This document shows, piece by piece, positions 1 through 24,139 of a DNA stretch of 64,000 nt. This stretch comes from Trichopria drosophilae (lineage: Eukaryota > Arthropoda > Insecta > Hymenoptera > Diapriidae). The DNA lies in assembly GCA_030407085.1 (NCBI GenBank), contig CM059585.1:120137001-120201000 (forward strand), written 5' to 3'. The notes below the pieces were generated by a model. It did no database searches, was not told where the DNA came from, and was given only the letters and a program-made list of their open reading frames with translations. Numbering within the stretch: position 1 is the stretch's first letter; each line of letters begins with the position of its first letter. The translations under genes were made by a program, and so were the position numbers.

Positions 1-420
1 CCTATCTCATCTTCTCTTTTCGTCCAACGCATGCAAGTATAAGTAAAAATTCTGTATAAATGCAGCCTCCTCGAACCAGATCTTTACTGCACTTTAAACG
101 CTACCCAGCGGTTGAGGGACAGTGACGACTTTAGACGCTAACCAGCGGTTGAGGTCGTTCCTAAATCAATCCTAAATATTCCTTTTCCCGAATAGCAAGT
201 AAGTAAAAAGAGAAATAAAATAAATATATTTATATATATAAAAAATGTTTTATTCACAATCTCCCTTCCCTACAGTTAATTCCCCTCGACCCGCTATCCC
301 TATAAATCCTCTCTAATAGCCGATGATGACGAAACGAGCAAAAAGGGATATGATATCCACAAAATTAATCAATTACTGATTAAATAAAAGCTCAATACTG
401 AGGTTATTTTCCCCTTCCTT
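1..420. mobile_element. Possible LTR-like fragment at window edge
   Basis: No gene is visible. A TATAAATGCAGCC box near position 56 is followed by two direct copies of CAGCGGTTGAGG (about 105-118 and 144-156), an AATAAA-rich stretch near 215-225 and a pyrimidine-rich CTCCCTTCCCTACAG run near 262-276. The order TATA box, short leader, polyadenylation signal resembles an LTR or the end of a retroelement. No second copy or target duplication can be seen because the window starts here, so the call is weak. Confidence 0.25.
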
Positions 421-2456
421 CCACTCATGATCATAGGCCAGCTCCCAGGTAAAGGGCTTAAGTGCCTTGACCAAAAAAATGGCCAACTAAATATGTTCCA
501 GATCTGCTTCTCAGATTTGGGATATAACACATCTTTTGGCGAAATCGAAATATTGGCCGAAAGAATGAAAATATGAAATCTTAACTAAACACCCAAATTT
601 TGCGTGAAATTACAAAAATTGTAACATCCAGTCATGAGGGTCAATTTTTAACCAATTCAAATAGACAAATAGGTCATTTTAATCGAAATTACGTATACTT
701 TCGTTTAAATCTTTGTGAGTCTTTAAGATACCGATGTAAATAATATAGCGTTGAAAAAAACATATCCTTCCTGTTTCCTAATAACGAAGAAATTTTAAAA
801 TCGAGTAAAAATTAATGAATCTGTGAATTACTTTTAAAAAAAAATGTAAAAAAACGTTTTTAAGTATAAAATGAGTTTTGGGGGTGTATGAAAATTAACA
901 AACATCATTTTCCTCAGTTTTTCACGTCCGACAAGATCTATCATGCCCCGTTAAAAGTATATTTTCACTGACACACCGTGTTATTCTTACTTATGTTTTC
1001 GAGGTTGTTGATTCCGAATCCGATATTAATTTTTCGAAATTCAAAATGACAGATCCAACATAACAAGCAATATTTTTAAAACTTAAGTAAAGTTCATGAG
1101 GATCAATACTCGGTGATTTTCGAGGTCGCTGATTACGAATCTTTTGTTTTTCAACGGTCAAGTGGCGGATCCAATAGGGCAGACAAATTTTTCAAAAATG
1201 AAACAACCTGTATTTGAATAGTCCTACATACTGCACAAGGTTTTGAAATTTTGTCGCCATATTGGCTTTGTCATTTTGAATTTCGAAAAACTGACATCAG
1301 ATTCGCAATCAGCGATTCCGAAAACTATGGGTGTAGCGTACACTTTTTCATTTGCATTTACAAAAATGCATCGTCTCAAAAATGAAAAAACGGGATTTTT
1401 TTTTCAGAGTATCTTATTGTATGAACGAGCATTAAAATTAAAAACTGTGAGAGCTACTGATGGTAGAAAGTAGCTGTCGAGGAAAAAGTGATGAATCGAG
1501 TGGCTAATATCGGGGGTGACCAGTATTCAGAAGGCTAATATTGGGAAGTGCTGTATCTAAATAGATCTTTTAATAAAAAATGAGCACTGAGGTAATAAAC
1601 ACACTTATATGAGTAATTCCGCGAAACTTTTAAAATTCGAGGTACCGTGTTGTAACGTTTCAATTTAAGGGATGCAATGATTTAAAAATTGTTTAATACG
1701 GTTAAATTGAGTTAAAAGAACAATATTCTATTACCAGAAATCGACCATAAGTCGTTAGAGTCATGCGTGATTACGAAAACATTCGAAATGAACTAAATTC
1801 TCAGGTGGTACCAAGAGAAATTCTTATCTGTTTAATGTAATAAAAAAAATGCATATTGTCCAAAGGATTCGAAAATGGAGTAAATTGTTCCTCTTACTCT
1901 ATATTTTCAAAAACTGAAGGTTATATGCATGTGTCTACCATGCACGACGTACTATAAACAAATATGTGGGAGTAACTCGATTTTCATGAAAATGGTTAAT
2001 TTTTGGAAAAAGCAATTTTAAAAAAATGACTTTCATGATCCGCAATATGTGAAAACGGAATATTACTTAGGACAGTTTAACGAATGAAATAGTCCCGGTC
2101 CCATAAGTGTGCGACTCATGCTAATTATTGATTGGCTGCTTTAAATATCACTATCTCTAGCGTATTTTGGTTTTAAAAATTACTTTTTTGCTTGTCACAC
2201 TCAAAAGGTAGAGAAATAATCACTTTTTTTTACTATGTTCCTTACATCTCAGTTATGAAATGATATAAAAAAAATATGTCAACTTTGAATTCAAAGCTTA
2301 TCATAAAAAAAATTCATGTCCATTATTTTGAAAATTTATCAACTTGATTTCATTTTTTGTTAGCACACAATTTCAATTAAAAAATAACATTTTCATCGTA
2401 CTTAACATTTTTACAACTTACATTCAGACTCTTGAAGAAGAGACTATAGTTTGTGT
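421..2456. other. Intergenic; degenerate copies of the GGATCC dispersed repeat
   Basis: No supported gene. Degenerate copies of the dispersed unit (CGCTGATTACGAATC ... TTCAAAATGGCGGATCCAATATGGCG) lie at about 1010-1170, with an inverted copy at about 1250-1345. The rest is AT-rich sequence in which I see no structure. Confidence 0.5.
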
Positions 2457-2577
2457 ACACTCTAAAATTGTTGGAGTGAAGTGTACTCCATAGGAGTGAA
2501 ATGGAGTGAAATGCATACCAAAAGAATAAAGTGTTTACTTTTTTGGAGTGGACTCCAACAATTTTAGTGAGTGTGTG
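2457..2577. mobile_element. Short MITE with 20-bp inverted repeats
   Basis: The ends read CACTCTAAAATTGTTGGAGT on the left and its near-complement ACTCCAACAATTTTAGTGAG on the right, around a short core rich in GGAGTGAA. About 120 bp, too small to code. Its right end abuts the TG microsatellite. Superfamily not assigned. Confidence 0.6.
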
Positions 2578-2584
2578 TTTTGTG

Positions 2585-2620
<36 letters not shown>

Positions 2621-2664
2621 CGTGCGTGTGTGTGTGAGCGTGTGTGTGTGTCTGTGTGTGTGTA

Positions 2665-2701
<37 letters not shown>
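2571..2701 (+). repeat. (TG)n microsatellite
   Basis: About 130 bp of alternating TG, interrupted by TGCG and TGAGCG variants. Cysteine/valine-rich open frames over it are translation of the dinucleotide repeat and not genes. Confidence 0.97.
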
Positions 2702-2704
<3 letters not shown>

Positions 2705-3066
2705 TTACATAATATTTACATGTAGGTTTAGTTATTATTTACTTCAGAAAATTACTAATAAAGGTTAATTTGTTTAATTTTATATTGTAGAAAATAAAAA
2801 ATATTTTCTTGACTATGTGAAATATATCGTAAAATGGTGTATTAAATGCCAATAACGGAGTATTAAACGTCAGTGGTATCAAAGATAACAAATGACGTTA
2901 AAATGCGCCAAACGTCATTGTCATTAATAGTCAACGTTGCCAGTTTTCAAATTCACAATCCCTCAGGGAAACATAATAACAATTGTCGGTAATGCAGATT
3001 CAAAGACAAAATATAGTTCTGTCGTTTAACGTCGTGCATAAAATAATATTTTGTAATTGCTTGCGT

Positions 3067-3715
3067 AGTATGGGTTCGCATTTAAAAAAAAAGTTGACCT
3101 TTAAATGACCTTAAAGGGAAAGCCCAAGGTCGAGGAAAAGGTCATTTTCGGAGTACTACTTGAATGATAATTCAGATCTGTCATTAATCCTTTTTCCAAT
3201 AGCCACTTATTTTGCAAGATTTTCTTGCAAATGTAATTTTAGCCTTATTTGACTTCTAGAGGTCACGTTGACCTTGAACCTCGAAGCTTATTTTAATGTA
3301 AAATTTTACGCTATTTCGAATCCCGACCTCAAAAGTATAGGTTCGCATTAAAAAAACAGTTTGACCTTCAAATAACCTTGAAGGAGGGGTCCAAAGTCGA
3401 GGAAAAGATAATTTTCGAAGTACTACTTAAATGATATTTCAGACCTGTCATTAATCCTTTTTCTAATAGCCACTTGTTCTGCAAGACTTTCTTGCAAACG
3501 TAATTTTAGCGTTATTTGACCTTTAGAGGTCACGTTGACCTTGAACTTCGAGACATATTTTAACGTAAGATTTTACGCTCTTTCGATTCCCGACATCAAA
3601 AGTATGGGTTCGTATTTAAAAAAAAGAAGTTGACCTTCAAATGATCTTGAAGGTTAGGTCCAAGGTCAAATCCAAGGTCATCACTGGATTCCTCGTTGAA
3701 TGTTACATAAGACTT
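3067..3715. repeat. ~267-bp tandem repeat rich in TGACCT/AGGTCA
   Basis: The phrase TATGGGTTCGCATTT recurs near 3069, 3337 and 3603, giving a period of about 267 bp with two full units and a partial third. Each unit holds GTTGACCTT, GAGGTCACGTTGACCTTGAA and TTGCAAGA blocks in the same order. The units differ by scattered substitutions, so the array is not recent. AGGTCA half-sites occur many times, and CAAGGTCA twice in the last partial unit. Confidence 0.85.
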
Positions 3716-4199
3716 GACCTTAATATTTTTTTTTCATCACCTACCCACTTAGATTTTCTGGGGTTTCCATACTTTTTCCTCACCCTGTATATATATTTGC
3801 ATTTATAAAAAATGCATCGTGTTAAAAATGGAAAACGGGCCTTTTTTAGTCCTTTCTTATGTGTATAGAAGTAGAAAAAACAAATTTTGCATGTGTGCCT
3901 TAAATTTTAATTTTTGAATTTTCTCGAACTCGAATTTTAAAAGTTCCACGGAATTACTCATATACGTCACTATTAACCGTTTTAGTCCCACCTACATGCT
4001 ATTAACTTTTCAACGTTTATGAGCAATTCCCTATCGATTTCGTTAAGGATTTTTGTTCCTGGCCTTCCTAAGACTCCAATAAATGTTAACAAACAATAAT
4101 ATTGCACAATTATTTAAAATAATTATTGATATAAACAAATTACTTTTAAAAAAAGCATAAATTTCAGAATAAATTCATGCTAGGATGAAGCAATATCAT

Positions 4200-4690
4200 T
4201 TTGCGATATTTGGTATATCCGGTGTTAGATTTTCAAAATTCAAAATGGCGAATCCAATATGGCCGACCAAACATTTAAAAAAATGGTCACGTTTTATCAT
4301 ATTTGGTATGTAGAGATTTTCGAGGTTGCTGATAACGAATCCGGTGTTAGATTTTCAAAATTCAAAATGGCGGATCCAATATGGCCGACCAGACATTTGG
4401 AAATTTGTAATTTTGTCTGATATTTGGTATATAGGGGTTTTCGAGGATACTGATTACGAATCCGGTGTTAGATTTTCAAAATTCAAAATGGCGGATCCAA
4501 TATGGCCGACCAAACATTTAAAAAAATGGTCACGTTTTATCATATTTGGTGTATAGAGGTTTTCGAGGTTGCCGATAACGAATCCGGTGTTAGATTTTCA
4601 AAATTCAAAATGGCGGATCCAATATGGCCGACCAAAAATTTGAAAAAACGGTCATGCTGTCTCATATTTGGTATATAGAGGGTTTGAAGT
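4200..4690. repeat. ~120-bp tandem array of the GGATCC dispersed unit
   Basis: Four consecutive copies of a unit of about 120 bp, each with TCCGGTGTTAGATTTTCAAA, then AATGGCGGATCCAATATGG, then CGACCA and a poly-A spacer (starts near 4220, 4339, 4463 and 4584). The copies are close to identical, so amplification here is fairly recent. The same core is scattered singly through the window. Confidence 0.85.
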
Positions 4691-4749
4691 AGTTGGTGAC
4701 GTATCGGATGTTAAGTTTTCGAAATTGAAAATGGCCGAGCTGATGTGGT

Positions 4750-5189
4750 AGATGAAAAATAAAACAAAATATATTTTATCAGAAATTTGATCTTTGAAGG
4801 TTTTGAAGTATTTGATCACAAACAATTGAAATATTCTAGATTTCTATGAAAATGCTTGTGAATTTCTATCTTTCATAATTATAATTTAATTTAATACTTT
4901 TTTTTTATTGTATATTTGCAAATTTTATTGGCAACAGCTCTCAGTCAAAACCAGAGACACTAACAAGGACGTGACTGATGAGGTCTCCATTTTTTTTTTG
5001 TATTTTTAAGAATTTTATTATTTTTTTTTATATTTTTAAGATTATTTAAGGAAAAATTCGTGACTGAAAGGGTTAATGAAGACAAAACCAACCTTGATTA
5101 TGCTTGCTTTTGAATTGTTCAAACCCAACGTGGCGATGTATCTCGATGTATGCTGGAGCTAAATGTAAAAATTAAATAGATAAATGCAT
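4750..5189. other. Intergenic, no recognisable feature
   Basis: AT-rich, with short T homopolymers near 4990-5035. A GGGTTAA near 5073 could be a stray end of a TTAA-type element, but no matching left end is visible. Confidence 0.4.
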
Positions 5190-5209
5190 TTCAATTACGT
5201 TCAGTGACA

Positions 5210-5215
5210 TTTATT
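5210..5215 (-). terminator. S6k: Candidate poly(A) signal of S6k
   Basis: AATAAA on the minus strand (TTTATT on plus), about 1.7 kb downstream of the S6k stop. It lies where the moderately GC-rich, repeat-free 3' sequence gives way to AT-rich repeat DNA. Other weaker A-rich signals cannot be excluded. Confidence 0.4.
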
Positions 5216-6924
5216 TGCAAATATGAATTAGATATACAAAAAAAAAAACACTATCGATGGATATCGACGACGGTTAAAATGTTCATGCCTTAAATGGAAG
5301 CATGTCCCTCATCGGCAGTTTGTTTGGCAATTGATACCACACTATTGTGTCAGTGGTCTTAACGGTAATGACTCGTGCCGCGAGGCGATGCGCGAAACAA
5401 AACGAGGTATGCGATTGTATGACTCGATTTTCCCGATTTCAAAATAATGATTCGTTTTACACGGTGAAAAATACTTTGTTAAAAAATTCTTAAACATCCG
5501 TTATACATCATATAAATGGTAATAATAATAATAATGTTATGAATAATATATCTTTAAAGCCATCTCTTCGCGTCTCGACAACGGTCGAAGCGACTGGGCA
5601 AATCTAAACAATATACCCAATGACGCTAACCAAAAAAAAAAAACACAAACGGAAGTAATGCATTCATTTAAAAACATAGATTCGTCGTTAAATTGGATGC
5701 ATCATCCCGTAACAAACAAAATGGGTAAATAATTCTGAACTCGATCGTTGCCGCGACTCGAATGAGAGAAATGCGCTTACAAAAAAGATTTAGCAGCGAC
5801 TGAATCGTCCACATCATATACGATTATCATAAAGAATCGATAATTATACTAGTTTTAGTGATGAGGTTCGCGTGTCGTCATGCTTCGAGAGCAAGATCTC
5901 GAACACTCTTTTATAATACACTTGCTTTAAGGACGACCTGCCTTCGTTCGAGTCGCGACTTCTCACATTTCCATGAAAATCAGCAAGCGTGAGAAGTCGA
6001 AATCTAGAGTTGGTCGTTCAAGAAGGTAAAAAACCCCCGAGAATGTTAGAATTACATCCGTTGCATTTCGAAAAGTTTTTTTTTTGGTTTTAAAAGCTGT
6101 CGGAACGCAACGGCAAAGTCACAACCCACCTCGGAACGTGACATGATTCGTTAACTGTTTTAGTATTAGTTTCGACAAGTCTGTACATATCCTACAAAAA
6201 ATGACACAAAGTTGCAATTAGCCGAGTCGCTGGCCGAAACTAAATCACCGACGCTTAAGTTGATTAAGACGGCTTGAACACTTGGGTAATATTCCAAATC
6301 TGCACATCGATCGGACACTGAATTTCGCAGCGAATAGAAAAAGTCACGGCGCCATTTCGTCGTTCGGAAGAACGAAACAAAACTTTCACAATGAGTTGCG
6401 TTCGCTAAAAAAAACAGACATGATCTATCTTAAACCTAATGGCACTCGGCCATCGAAAGCTTTCGTTTATAAAAACTGATTTCTTGATTTGTCGAAGCGC
6501 GCTTCGGCCTCATGTTTCGGTAAAGTCCAGTCTTAGAGATTTTTGCCGCCAAAATCGCCGGCTCACATTGCGGATTAAAAAAGAGAAATATTGTAAAAAG
6601 TAACCGTCGTTAAATGATTCGTCTGATTGCGTTTCGTAGGCCTTCGATGAGAATGCTTTTATCTCGAGGCAGCACCGCTGCTCGTCAAGTGTATTCAATT
6701 TCTTACCTAATGTATGCAGTTTCGTTAAGTGTGTGAAAAAAAAAAAGAAAAAAAAAAGATGAAGAATCTATGCGTAGCAGCTGGACGCCGATTTTCGATG
6801 CCGCTCGAAAGCCACCGTTTAAATTATTTATAAAATCTCTCCCTGAGACTCGAGGGCAGATCAACAGTGTTCAGCCGCTAAGCCAAAGATACTAAATGAT
6901 CTGAAGCTAGAACGGGACCGGCCA
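5216..6924 (-). other. S6k: Probable long 3' UTR of S6k
   Basis: This 1.7-kb stretch is less AT-rich than its surroundings, contains many CG dinucleotides, has no recognisable transposon, and follows the S6k stop codon directly. The open frames in it (for example 6282-6479 plus and 6510-6698 minus) show no family resemblance. I infer a 3' UTR; transcript data would be needed to fix the end. Confidence 0.5.
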
Positions 6925-18569
<11,645 letters not shown>

Positions 18570-18960
18570 ATCCGAATACTCCGAATTCTGCACTCCGTTC
18601 CTCGTGGAGGACGTTGGACGGGTAAGGGCAAGATCGGATACTCCGAGTTTGCCTTCGGTGGTGCAATATTGTCGCGGGTGGAATTGGAAAAAAAAAAAAT
18701 TCCTTACGGGAATTCCGATTGACGTATGCAGAGACAAGCAGCGCGCCACGCACACGAACGCACACGCACCTTCTGGGTTGGTTCTTGCGAAATGCGACTG
18801 CGAACGATGCCGAGAACTCTTTAGGACACGGCGTGGTTGGTCAATGCGGTAGGTACACACAATGTGCTCTCCAACTACTCAGAATAGGCACTTAGTCACC
18901 ATCTGAGACCCGACTGGTGGAACCACCCCCCAGACGACAAGACAGCAACTAAGGAGGATG
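18570..18960 (-). promoter_or_regulatory. S6k: S6k 5' UTR / promoter region, CG-rich
   Basis: About 390 bp upstream of the S6k start codon are richer in G, C and CG dinucleotides than the surrounding DNA and free of transposon repeats, as expected for a 5' UTR and core promoter. No TATA box stands out. Open frames on both strands here (18396-18860 minus, 18496-18852 plus) are read-through of exon 1 and its leader and match nothing I know. Confidence 0.45.
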
Positions 18961-19506
18961 GGCACGTGTAAGGGGACTTTCTATTTGTTTACGATTTTCC
19001 TTATTCTTTTTCCCGATTACAAAACTTTACTATTATGTATGAAAAACATTCTCTTTTCTCTCCCGCCCCTGCAACTCCCACCCATCATCCGTATCTTAGG
19101 CATTAGGAATTCCAATCACCGAAAAGCGCGGGATTCGAACAGTCCCTCCCACAAAATCTCTGTACCATTTTACAAAGTTCTAAACCATTTTTTTTATCTG
19201 ATTTTGAATGCAAGTGATGTACGAATTCGTAATCACGATTTCTAATTAGCAACAATGAATGTAACATAACCTAAGAAAATCTCTGAATCTGTGACCGCGA
19301 GGAAAAACCAGATAAGCATACATTTTTTAAAAAAAATGAAAAACTATCGAAACAGGATGGATTTTTTATATCATCACTCGATCAAATCGACGTTCTGTTT
19401 TAATACCGGAGTATTTCATATGAAAATTAAAGTTCAAACAAAATTGAATGTGTATTGTTATTTTCGAGATCGGTCATTTCAATGAAATTGTCAAAATTGA
19501 GCTATC
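18961..19506. other. Intergenic, no recognisable feature
   Basis: Open frames of 64-95 codons have no family features. I see no repeat or RNA gene here. Confidence 0.4.
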
Positions 19507-20816
19507 TTAACCCTTTAAGGACCAAATGTACAAAAATTTGACACGAAGTTTGTCAGTATTTTTTAGTATTTAAATTCAATAAAAAAAATTGTGGTATATA
19601 CGTTTCCAATTGCTCGAACCCCGCTCTTTCGAATGGTGGATGGTAAAATACTGTCAATTTTAAAATGAACGAATTACAGACCATTTTTTAACAAAAATAA
19701 TGAGATTTTAAAAGTTTTTTTTTTCATTTATCGTTTTTTTTATCACTTATAGCATTACTATGCCTCAGTTTGGTATAAATAACGTGACAAAAATGTCTAA
19801 GCTTCAAAATGGTGATATATGTTTTTATAAAATTCGAAATGGCGGTCCCGAAAATGGCGTCCTAAATGAAATTTTCTTGAAAAATTTGAGAACGCTCTGA
19901 CACAAAAATTATGAACTTTATAAAAAAAATGATAAGAGTAATAAGTTGTTAGAATTCATCGACGAATACACTGGAATTTTGTCAGATTTTTTTTATGATA
20001 TTTTAAAAAAATTTTTTTTTTGAAAATTTTTAAAAGTTTACCAAAAACTCTGAAAAAATTCTAGTATACTCTTTGATGAATTCTAAGCATTTTTTGTTCT
20101 TTGCAATTTTTTCTAAAAGTTGATAATTTCCGATGGAAAAAATATAAAATATATACATACATTTATATAAATACGCAACATTCGAGATTTATTTCTTCGA
20201 AAACTATCGACTTTAGGACAAAAATGCAAAGAACAAAAAAATGCTTAGAATTCATCAAAAAATGTACTCATTTTTTTCAGAATTTTTGGAAAAAAACAAT
20301 TAAAAATTTTTTCAAAATATCATAAAAAAAATCGGACAAAATTCCAGTGTATTCGTCGATGAATTCTAACAACTTTTTACTCTTATCATTTTTTTTCATA
20401 GTCATAGGTTCATAATTTTTGTGTCAGAGCGTTCTCAAATTTTTCAAGAAAATTTCATTTAGGACGCCATTTTCGGGACCACCATTTCGAATTTTATAAA
20501 AACATATATCACCATTTTGAAGCTTAGACATTTTTGTCGCGTTATTTATACCGAACTGAGGCATAGTAATGCTATAAGTGATAAAAAAAAACGATAAATG
20601 AAAAAAAACTTTTAAAATCTCATGATTTTTGTTAAAAAATGGTCTGTAATTCGTTCATTTTAAAATTGACAGTATTTTACCATACACCATTCGAAAGAGC
20701 GGGGTTCGAGCAATTGGAAACGTATATACCACAATTTTTTTCATTGAATTTAAATACTAAAAAATACTGACAAACTTCGTGTCAAATTTTTGTACATTTG
20801 GTCCTTAAAGGGTTAA
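19507..20816. mobile_element. 1.3-kb palindromic TTAA element A
   Basis: TTAA|CCCTTTAAGGACCAAATG at the left and CATTTGGTCCTTAAAGGG|TTAA at the right. The whole element (19511-20812) is a near-perfect palindrome: phrases such as GACACGAAGTTTGTCAGTAT return as complements at the mirrored place. No transposase frame. Ends and target site resemble piggyBac-type MITEs; the full-length palindrome is unusual for them. Confidence 0.85.
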
Positions 20817-22132
20817 CCCATTAACGCCTGAAATGGCATTTTTTATACTTCATTTTCAATCAAGTATTTCGTATGAAAATCGAAGTTGAACACAATTGAT
20901 AGGTACATATCCTATTGTTTTCGAGGTAGCTTTTCAAGATTCCGAGGTCAAAATTGAGTTTCAGCCATCAGGAATTCCAATATGGCGCCGAATTTTAAAA
21001 AAATTCCAAAAAATTGGTAATTATTTATTCCTATCAATTTTTTTCGAGCTATAAGAATATTGCAATTCTATTGGAACCGTCCATAATGGTGCATAAAACA
21101 GTTGAATTTTAAGAAAAAATTTTACTTTTATACCCCACATCATTGTAACGACCTCAAAATGGCGTCAACAATGAAAATTTCTTTGAAAAATTTCTGAACG
21201 TTCTAACTCAAAAACTACGTGCTCTTATAAAAAAATGCTAAGAATGAAAAGTTCTTAGAATTAATCGAAAAATATAGTGGAGTTTTTTCTGATTTTTGTG
21301 ATGACATTTTGAAAAATTTTTTTTCAAAATTTTTTTTCAAAATTTTTTTCAAAATTATAATTTATTTATGAAAAATTCTGAAAAAAATTTGGTGTATTCA
21401 CTTATGAATTCTACGAGTTTTTTGTTCTTTGCAATTTTTTCCAAAAGTTTTTGGAGGGAAAAAATCCTAAACTACAATATTTGAAATTCATTTCCTCGAA
21501 AACTATCAACTTTTCGAAAAAAATTGCAAAGAACATATAACTCTTACAATTCATCAGAAAATACACTACATTTTTTTCAGAATTTTTTGCAAATAAATTA
21601 CAATTTTTAAAAAAAATTTCAAAAAAAATTTATCAAAATGTCATCAAAAAAGATTGAAAAAATTCCACTATATCGCTTGATGAATTTTAAGAACTTTTCA
21701 TTCTAGGCATTTTTTTTAAAAGTTGGTAGTTTTTGGGTTAGACCGTCCAGAAATTTCTCAAAGAAATTTTCGTTGTTGACGCCATTTTGAGGTCGTTAGA
21801 ATGATGTAGGGTATAAAAATAAAATTTTTTCTTAAGATTCAACTGTTTTTTGCACCATTATGCAAGGTTTCAATAAAATTCCAATATTCTAATAGCTCGA
21901 CAAAAATTTATAAGAATAAAAAATTTCTAATTTTTTGGAAATTTTTTTCATATTCGACGCCATATTAGAATTTTTGATGGCTGAAACTCAATGGTGACCT
22001 CGGAATCTTGAAGAGCGACCTCGAAAACAGTAGGATACGTACCTCTCAATTGTTTTCAACTTTGATTTTGATACGAAATACTTGATTGAAAATGAAGTAT
22101 AAAAATTATTATTTCAGGCGTTAATGGGTTAA
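20813..22132. mobile_element. 1.3-kb palindromic TTAA element B
   Basis: TTAA|CCCATTAACGCCTGAAATG at left and CATTTCAGG-type complement ...GGCGTTAATGGG|TTAA at right (20813-20816, 22129-22132). Full-length inverted repeat. It shares its left TTAA with the right TTAA of element A. Same family as the element at 28499-29766. Confidence 0.85.
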
Positions 22133-22489
22133 TTACAAAATTAAAAATAACGATTTAAATGTCAAAAAACGCAAAAAATAGGATATACTTTTTTATAAAA
22201 CATTTTTTTATCACAGAAAGAGTATTTGCCGGCACAAAATTCGTTCGCTAAAGGTGAAGAAAATAGTTGTAGTATTAAGATATATTTTTTAGATATTAAA
22301 AAACTAACATCATGATCACAAAATGGCGACCGCGGTAAGATTTTTCTTTTTAAAACTTAACAAATGTTATTCATGAAAACTGCAAACTGTACAAAAAATG
22401 TTGTGAGAATAAACGTTTTTTAAAATGTGTCAAAGAATATTCTCAATTTTTTTCAGTATGTGTTCATACAATTTGTTATTTTTTGAAAA

Positions 22490-23779
22490 TTAACCCATTA
22501 AACCCCAAATGCACAGAAAATGTATACCAACTTCAACGCTAATTATTTCCAGTATGAAATAAATTTCGAAAAAAATCAAACTTACCAGATTCTACCTTTT
22601 TCGGAGTCGCTCTTTCGAGCGGTGAATAGAAAATTGTAAAAAATTCAAAATTTATCTATATACTTTAGCGAAAAATTTCTAAGCACAATTTCGTTTTAGA
22701 GTGAGTCATAGAATACCCTCGAATTTTTTCGAAATGTATTGTTAGAATTTTTAATTTTTCGAAAATTCGAAAAACCTAAATTTTGTATGTCAGTTGAAAA
22801 ATCTAAAAAAATTTTAGGGTATTCTCTTTATGGAAATTTTCTCAAAAGACTATTGTTATCAAGAAAATAAATTATTGGTCTAGATATCTACAAAGTTTAG
22901 TAATTTGTTTTCTGAAAAAGTATACAATTTAGAGAAAATTTGCACACAACAAAAATGTCTTAGAATTGGATCAAGAATGCCTTAAAATTTTTTTGACGCA
23001 TTTTTTACAAATATCGAGTTTTTGATACACTATGTTACTTTGAGTGAGCTAAAATATATTGCAAGGGTGCACTTGATAGTTGTACTTAAAAGATACACTG
23101 GTGTATATTTGAAATTTTCGATAAAGATTCAAAATGGCCACTGCATTTACAAATTCCTTTTCAAAATTCAAACATTTTTTTCTTGAAAACTATGGACTTT
23201 AAAGACAATTTTATAAAAACAATTATGTTCTAGAATTTTTTCATAATGCATTGCCAGAATTTTTTATTTTTGAAAAATTCGAAAAATCGAAATTTTGAAA
23301 AAAGTCATTTAAAAAATCTGAAAAAATTTAAGAGTGTTCTTTAACCAATTCTAAGACTTTGCTTTATGGAAATTTTCTTTAAACTCTCTAGTATTCAAGA
23401 AATTTAGTTATTAGTCTTGAAATCCATAAAAATCTTTTTTTTTGAAACTATAGACTTTGGCGCAAATATCCATAAAACAAAAACGTCTTAGAATTGGTTA
23501 AAGAATACTCTTTACTAATTTTAAATGACTTTTTTCATTTCGAATTTTTCAAAAATAAAAAATGTTGATAATACATTCTGAAAAAATTTGAGGGTACTCT
23601 TCGACTTATTCTATCATATATATATTTCAATTTTTAAAAAATTTTCTTACTACCATTCGAAAGAGCGGCCTTGAAAATGGTAGAATCTGATAGTTTTTAT
23701 TTTTTTAGAAATTTATTTCATATTGAAAATAAGCGTAGAAGCAGTAAACTTTGTGTGCATTTGGGCATTAATGGGTTAA
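22490..23779. mobile_element. 1.3-kb palindromic TTAA element C
   Basis: Ends TTAA|CCCATTAAACCCCAAATGC and GCATTTGGGCATTAATGGG|TTAA; element 22494-23775. The arms pair along most of their length (for example TTCGAAAGAGCGG-type blocks near both ends), but with more mismatches than in A or B, so this is an older or distinct subfamily. Non-coding. Confidence 0.8.
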
Positions 23780-23994
23780 ATAACTATTGAGAATCATAGG
23801 AAACATCGATTGGCAATATAGAAGTACTCATCAAGGTCAACAAATAGAATTCAAAGCTCAAAAATGAATACTTTTCAATCATTCTGAATCAATTTTCATT
23901 TCCATGCAACAAATTTGACACTGAATTTCTCAATTCGCATTGAATTTCGGCTCAATTCTTTGTCATTCTTATAAACAACTAAAAAAAATTTGCC

Positions 23995-24065
23995 CCCCGA
24001 AAATCGAACCCCGATTCACTCGCAGAATCTTTCCCAACAGTGAACACTCTGCCACAACTGTTTTG
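23995..24065 (-). ncRNA. tRNA-like sequence (tRNA pseudogene or SINE head)
   Basis: On the minus strand TGGCAGAGTG (box-A-like) is followed about 30 nt later by GGGGTTCGATTTT (box-B-like GGTTCGA). The stems are imperfect and no clean cloverleaf forms, so it is not a functional tRNA. A degenerate tRNA-derived SINE is the likeliest source. Confidence 0.35.
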
Positions 24066-24139
24066 ATAATTTGTCTCCATTTTTAAGGTGTCATCTTGAA
24101 TCTGGATATCGGATTAGTTTCATTTAGAAGTTGAGGATA

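Noticed and set aside
2531..2768. Two cysteine/valine-rich frames of 64-65 codons
   Set aside because: They are translations of the TG microsatellite.
19120..19145. GTTCGAATCCCGCGC on minus, like a tRNA T-arm
   Set aside because: No box A or acceptor stem at the right distance.
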